58,671 nt of DNA from Rhodopseudomonas sp. (GTDB taxonomy: Bacteria; Pseudomonadota; Alphaproteobacteria; Rhizobiales; Xanthobacteraceae): contig WGNB01000065.1 of assembly GCA_016124795.1 (NCBI GenBank), forward strand, positions 1-58,671, written 5' to 3'. The position numbers and the translations under genes were made by a program. Positions 54,943-58,671 of the stretch are shown here, piece after piece. Positions within the stretch are counted from its first letter, which is position 1. Each line of letters opens with the position of its first letter. The notes beneath the pieces are model-generated. The model worked only from the letters and a program-made list of their open reading frames with translations, did not search any database and was not told where the DNA came from.

Positions 54943-55818
54943 TTACTCAACCGGACCGAAGTCGTAGAGTTTGGCCGGATTGTCGACCAACAGCCGGTGC
55001 TGAAGCGCCGGGTCACTGGTGAATTGCGGAACGAGATCGACCAGATCGGCCTCGTCGGCTTCATGGCTGGCGTTCGGATGCGGGAAGTCGGTGCCCCACA
55101 GCACGCGATCCGGGGCCACCGCCATGATCGCCTGCGCGATCGGCACGGCCTCCGAATAAGGCGGAAACGAAATGCGCTCGGAACCGCAGACCTTGACCCA
55201 GCCGTTCGGCAGCTTGGCCAGTTCGAGCAGCGCCTTGAGCGGTTCCTGGTTGACGCCGTCCTTGCCCGGCACCCGGCCCATATGGTCGATGACGAAGGTC
55301 ACCGGCAACTTGCGGATCATGTCCGACAAGGGAACGATGCTCGGCGCATCGACGTGCAGCACGACATGCCAGCCACGGCCCTTGATCCGGTCCATGGTGC
55401 GATGAAACACCGCCATGTCCGGCGTGCCGCCGAGATGCTTGACGAAATTGAAACGAACGCCGCGCACGCCGCCGGCATGCAGCGTATCGAACTGCGCATC
55501 GCCGAAGCTGTCGTCGACGATGGCCACGCCGCGGTAACGCTTCGGGTCGGACGCGAGGCAGTCCATCATCGCGGCGTTATCGGTGCCGTGGCAGCTCGCC
55601 TGCACGATGACGGCGCGCGAAATGCCGAGATGATCGTGCAGCGCGCGCAGCATCTCCTTCGGCGCGTCTTCCGGCGTATAGCGGCGGTTCGGCGCATAGG
55701 GAAAAATCGCGCCCGGTCCGAAGACATGACAATGCGCATCGGTCGCACCCGCCGGCAGTTTAAACTTCGGCGTGCGGCGCTTGGCTAAAAAACTGGCAAA
55801 TTCCGATGGCGCGTTCAT
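54943..55818 (-). CDS. ligI: 2-Pyrone-4,6-dicarboxylate lactonase-like amidohydrolase (LigI-like)
   Basis: The product has 291 residues. The amidohydrolase start ATDAHCHVFGPGAIFPYAPN near 26, the block IVQASCHGTDNAAMMDCLA near 72, GVRGVRFNFVKHLGG near 117, VIDHMGRVPG near 174 and VLWGTDFPHPNAS near 243 follow LigI in order. LigI opens the lactone of 2-pyrone-4,6-dicarboxylate in the protocatechuate 4,5-cleavage path, without a metal. Related lactonases for other pyrones or sugar lactones are alternatives. No lig genes for the other steps are here. Confidence 0.8.
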   Translation of the reverse strand: MNAPSEFASFLAKRRTPKFKLPAGATDAHCHVFGPGAIFPYAPNRRYTPEDAPKEMLRALHDHLGISRAVIVQASCHGTDNAAMMDCLASDPKRYRGVAIVDDSFGDAQFDTLHAGGVRGVRFNFVKHLGGTPDMAVFHRTMDRIKGRGWHVVLHVDAPSIVPLSDMIRKLPVTFVIDHMGRVPGKDGVNQEPLKALLELAKLPNGWVKVCGSERISFPPYSEAVPIAQAIMAVAPDRVLWGTDFPHPNASHEADEADLVDLVPQFTSDPALQHRLLVDNPAKLYDFGPVE

Positions 55819-55905
55819 GCGTTTTCTCTCTGTCGTTTATGGATTTTCCGATAGCCAAACATGGCGGTTTAGACAACCCGCCTAATCGCCGACCAGAACT
55901 GCGTA

Positions 55906-57042
55906 TCACAAGGGCGCGATATCGCCGCCCTGCCAACCCGACAGCGTCGCGTCGCGAAACGCGGCAAAACGTCCGGCGGGGATCGCCTCGCGCATGCCGG
56001 CCATCAGCGCCTGGTAATAAGCGATATTGATGGTCGACAGCAGCACCTGGCCGAGGATCTCGTTGGCCTTGGTCAGGTGATGCAGATAGGCGCGCGAGTA
56101 AGTTCGCGCCGCCGGGTGTGGGCTCTGCTCGTCGAGCGGACGCGGATCGTTGGCGTGCCGGGCATTCGACAGGTTGATGGTGCCGAAGCGCGTGAACGCC
56201 ATGCCGTGACGGCCGTTACGCGTCGGCATAACGCAATCGAACATGTCAACGCCGCGCCCCACCGCTTCCAGCATGTCGTGCGGTGTCCCGACACCCATCA
56301 GATAGCGCGGGCGATCGGCCGGCAAAACCGGCGTGGTTTCCTCGACCACCTTCAACATCACATCCTGCGGTTCGCCGACCGCCAGGCCGCCGATGGCGTA
56401 GCCGTGAAAGCCGATATCCGCGAGCTTGCGCGCGCTCTCTTGCCGCAGGCCGATGTCGTCGCCGCCCTGCACGATGCCGAACAGTGCGTAGCCGTCGCGG
56501 GCACGCGACTCGAAGGCGCGCTTCGAGCGCTCCGCCCAGCGCAGCGACAACAGCATGGCGCGCTCAATTTCTTCGGTCGTGGCCGGCAGCTTGAGACATT
56601 CATCGAGTTGCATCGTGATGTCGGTGCCGAGCAGCGCCTGGATCTCGATCGAGCGTTCCGGCGTCAGTTCATATTTGGTGCCGTCGAGATGCGACCGGAA
56701 AGTAACGCCCTGCTCGGTCAGCTTGCGCAAGGACGCCAGCGACATCACCTGAAATCCGCCGCTGTCGGTCAGGATCGGATACGGCCAGTTCATGAACTTG
56801 TGCAGGCCGCCGAGCGCGGCGATGCGCTCGGCGCCCGGCCGCAGCATCAGGTGATAGGTATTGCCGAGCAGGATTTCCGCGCCGGTCTCGCGCACCGCTT
56901 CCGGATACAGCCCCTTGACGGTCGCCTGCGTGCCGACCGGCATGAAGGCCGGCGTCTGCACCTTGCCGTGCGGCGTCGTCACTTCGCCGCGCCGCGCCAT
57001 GCCGTCGGTCTTCAGCAGTGAAAATGAAAAAGGCTCGGACAT
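55906..57042 (-). CDS. tgt: Queuine tRNA-ribosyltransferase Tgt, zinc site lost
   Basis: The product has 378 residues, normal for Tgt. Catalytic parts are intact: [20 protein letters not shown] near 31, [20 protein letters not shown] near 91, LFGIVQGG and the nucleophile region [19 protein letters not shown] near 263. The zinc motif, normally CxCxxC plus His, reads [19 protein letters not shown], with Ser, His and Ala for the three Cys, and the later His is Asn (STINIAYYQ). The enzyme swaps guanine 34 for preQ1 in tRNA. queA lies 66 bp upstream on the same strand. Confidence 0.93.
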   Translation of the reverse strand: MSEPFSFSLLKTDGMARRGEVTTPHGKVQTPAFMPVGTQATVKGLYPEAVRETGAEILLGNTYHLMLRPGAERIAALGGLHKFMNWPYPILTDSGGFQVMSLASLRKLTEQGVTFRSHLDGTKYELTPERSIEIQALLGTDITMQLDECLKLPATTEEIERAMLLSLRWAERSKRAFESRARDGYALFGIVQGGDDIGLRQESARKLADIGFHGYAIGGLAVGEPQDVMLKVVEETTPVLPADRPRYLMGVGTPHDMLEAVGRGVDMFDCVMPTRNGRHGMAFTRFGTINLSNARHANDPRPLDEQSPHPAARTYSRAYLHHLTKANEILGQVLLSTINIAYYQALMAGMREAIPAGRFAAFRDATLSGWQGGDIAPL

Positions 57043-57053
57043 TGGTTTCTTTC

Positions 57054-57090
57054 GTCATTCCGCGATGCGCCACCGGCGCGACCCCGGAAT
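57054..57090. repeat. Half copy of a palindromic repeat upstream of tgt
   Basis: GTCATTCCG at one end and CCCCGGAAT at the other, with GGCGC-type arms between, resemble the outer and inner arms of the larger repeat at 58248-58353. It fills most of the gap between queA and tgt. Confidence 0.55.
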
Positions 57091-57108
57091 TAAGACACGC
57101 CGCATTCT

Positions 57109-58233
57109 CTATCGGGATTTCGGGTCCGGCGCTGACGCGCCATTTCGCATTGCCAGATCGGGATACAGCAAACACGCATCGCCATAGGAATAGAACCGAT
57201 AACCGGTCGTGATCGCATGTCGATAGGCGCGCTGCATGACATCCAGCCCGCTCAAGGCCGAGACCAGCATGAACAGCGTCGAACGCGGCAGATGGAAATT
57301 GGTCAGCATCAGGTCGACCGCCTTGAAGCGGTAACCGGGGGTGATGAAGATCGCGGTATCGCCGGCGAATTCACGAACAAGGCCATCGTCGCCGGCCGCG
57401 GTTTCCAGCGTCCGCAGCGCCGTCGAGCCGACCGCGACGATGCGGCCGCCTTTGGCCCGCGCCGCGTTGAGCGCATCGGCGGTTTCGGCGGAAATGACCC
57501 CGAATTCGGCGTGCATCTTGTGGTCCGCGATATCGTCGACCTTGACCGGCAGGAAGGTGCCGGCGCCGACATGCAGCGTGACCTTATGGACGGCCACACC
57601 GCGCGCGGCGAGCCTGGCCAGCAGTTCAGGGGTAAAATGAAGCCCCGCCGTCGGGGCCGCCACCGAGCCGTCTTCGCGGGCGAATACCGTCTGGTAGTCG
57701 GCCTTGTCCTGCTCGTCGGTCGGGCGTTTGGAAGCGATATAGGGCGGCAAAGGCATCGCCCCACGCTCGGCGATCGCCTGGTCCAGCACCGGACCATGGA
57801 AGGAAAATGAGAGGGTTACCTCGCCATTCTCATGTTTCTCAGAAACTTGAGCATCGAGTTCGCCGAGGAAGCAGACCTGCCCCTCGTCGCCAAACCGCAG
57901 GGTGTCGCCTTCCCGCACCTTCTTGGCGCCGAGAATGAAAGCCCGCCAATGCGAGCCGTCGATCCGCTTGTGCAGGGTCGCCTCGACCGAAGGCTCCAGG
58001 TCGCCACGCCCGATCCGGCGGCCTTTCAGCCGCGCCGCGATCACCCGGCTGTCATTGACCACCAGACAATCGCCGGGCTGCAACAGGTCCGGCAAATCGC
58101 CGACGTGACGGTCGTCCAGTTCCGGCGATGCCCCCGGCCGCACCACCAGAAGCCTCGCCTGCTCGCGCGGATGAACGGGCCTGAGCGCAATGCGCTCGGG
58201 CGGCAGGTCGAAGTCGAACAGGTCGGTTTTCAT
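57109..58233 (-). CDS. queA: S-adenosylmethionine:tRNA ribosyltransferase-isomerase QueA
   Basis: The product has 374 residues. The family signature is complete: [20 protein letters not shown] at the N-terminus, [16 protein letters not shown] near 56, [20 protein letters not shown] near 193 and a late [15 protein letters not shown] with [14 protein letters not shown]. QueA transfers ribose from SAM to preQ1 in tRNA, giving epoxyqueuosine, after Tgt has inserted the base. It is followed by tgt and preceded by a cyclophilin gene, a common alphaproteobacterial order. Confidence 0.95.
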   Translation of the reverse strand: MKTDLFDFDLPPERIALRPVHPREQARLLVVRPGASPELDDRHVGDLPDLLQPGDCLVVNDSRVIAARLKGRRIGRGDLEPSVEATLHKRIDGSHWRAFILGAKKVREGDTLRFGDEGQVCFLGELDAQVSEKHENGEVTLSFSFHGPVLDQAIAERGAMPLPPYIASKRPTDEQDKADYQTVFAREDGSVAAPTAGLHFTPELLARLAARGVAVHKVTLHVGAGTFLPVKVDDIADHKMHAEFGVISAETADALNAARAKGGRIVAVGSTALRTLETAAGDDGLVREFAGDTAIFITPGYRFKAVDLMLTNFHLPRSTLFMLVSALSGLDVMQRAYRHAITTGYRFYSYGDACLLYPDLAMRNGASAPDPKSR

Positions 58234-58247
58234 GGGCTCTAAACGCA

Positions 58248-58353
58248 GTCATTCCGGGGCGCGGGCTATAGCCCGCGAACCCGGAATCCAGAAACATTTA
58301 CAGTGCTTGTATCTGGATTCCGGGTTCGGCGCTTCGCGCCGCCCCGGAATGAC
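58248..58353. repeat. Structured palindromic (REP/ERIC-like) intergenic repeat
   Basis: Nested perfect inverted repeats fill the gap between queA and the cyclophilin gene. GTCATTCCGGGGC (58248-58260) pairs with 58341-58353, and GAACCCGGAATCCAG (58277-58291) with 58313-58327. Two inner hairpins, GCGGGCTATAGCCCGC (58261-58276) and GGCGCTTCGCGCC (58328-58340), sit on the arms. It could form a cruciform or a long RNA stem between the genes. Confidence 0.88.
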
Positions 58354-58362
58354 GAATGAGGC

Positions 58363-58671
58363 TTACGCCCCCATCGTCGCCTTGATGATCTTGTCGGGGT
58401 TCTGCACCGGCTCGCCGCGCTTGATCTTGTCGACGTTCTCCATACCCTCGATGACATTGCCCCAGGCGGTGTACTGGTTGTCGAGGAACGTGGCGTCGCC
58501 GAAGCAGATGAAGAACTGGCTGTCGCCGGAATCCGGATTGGAGGCGCGCGCCATCGACACGGTGCCGCGGACGTGCGGCTCATTGTTGAACTCGGCCTTG
58601 AGCTTCTTGCCCGAACCGCCCATGCCGGTGCCATCCGGGCAGCCGGTCTGCGCCATGAAGCCGTCGATCAC
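58363..58671 (-). CDS. Cyclophilin-type peptidyl-prolyl isomerase (5' end beyond window)
   Basis: The C-terminal 102 residues are present; the start lies to the right of the window. The active-site block FMAQTGCPDGTGMGGSG, then FNNEPHVRGTVSMARASNPD and DSQFFICFGDATFLDNQYTA, is typical of PpiB-type cyclophilins. They catalyse cis-trans isomerisation before proline. The residues here do not show whether a signal peptide precedes them. It lies upstream of queA on the same strand. Confidence 0.93.
   Translation of the reverse strand: MIDGFMAQTGCPDGTGMGGSGKKLKAEFNNEPHVRGTVSMARASNPDSGDSQFFICFGDATFLDNQYTAWGNVIEGMENVDKIKRGEPVQNPDKIIKATMGA

Noticed and set aside
57043-57108. preQ1 riboswitch before tgt
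   Set aside because: The gap is filled by the repeat half copy; no preQ1 aptamer pattern seen.

Overview
The window is GC-rich, densely packed chromosomal DNA from an alphaproteobacterium, most likely a Hyphomicrobiales (Rhizobiales) member of the Bradyrhizobium / Rhodopseudomonas / Pseudolabrys kind. The evidence is a phosphatidylcholine synthase, an IalB-family protein, SdhE and Mfd as neighbours, NdvB/NdvC-type cyclic beta-glucan synthesis genes, an Ohr/OhrR pair and many orphan solute-binding proteins. No insertion sequence, prophage, integron or CRISPR array is visible.

Layout. 1-9.3 kb: mixed metabolism (quinone oxidoreductase, SDR, pcs, a DUF1326/DUF2182 pair, a UbiH-like hydroxylase, a CoA-transferase with an AEC carrier and a malyl-CoA-lyase-like enzyme, hspQ). 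9.4-15.5 kb: an IalB-like protein, then a Tat-type peptide/nickel-type binding protein overlapped by an ANL-fold protein without its ATP loop, then a GGDEF relative without its signature. 15.5-28.7 kb: housekeeping (DsbA-like protein, mfd, sdhE, recG, DUF805, DUF502, glmS, glmU). 28.9-37.1 kb: envelope and stress genes (SPOR-like protein, ndvC, a secreted protein, ndvB, ohr and ohrR with two operators). 37.1-41.8 kb: M20 amidohydrolase, tRNA-Lys, small proteins, a CHRD protein and a 3-hydroxybenzoate 6-hydroxylase-like enzyme. 51.3-55.8 kb: a NicC-like monooxygenase, two paralogous TTT-type binding proteins and a LigI-like lactonase. 55.9 kb to the end: tgt, queA and a truncated cyclophilin gene, with palindromic repeats around queA.

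The most striking part is 41.86-51.07 kb on the minus strand. A guanidine-I (ykkC, subtype 1) riboswitch aptamer is readable directly in the leader at 50963-51067. It precedes nine tightly spaced, mostly overlapping genes: an ABC binding protein, a small beta-barrel-like protein, a 2-oxoglutarate/Fe(II) oxygenase, ABC permease and ATPase, a creatininase-family amidohydrolase, a GlnT-type glutamine synthetase, a ureohydrolase of the guanidine-hydrolase type (it would usually be auto-named agmatinase) and a very His-rich protein. I read this as a guanidine import, hydrolysis and ammonia-assimilation operon. The His-rich protein is a candidate metal (nickel) supplier for the hydrolase. The riboswitch and the gene families are seen in the sequence; the pathway is inference.

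Other points worth a second look are a tRNA-guanine transglycosylase that has lost all four zinc ligands, the ANL and GGDEF pseudoenzyme module, and possible alternative RNA hairpins at the start of the first riboswitch-controlled gene.
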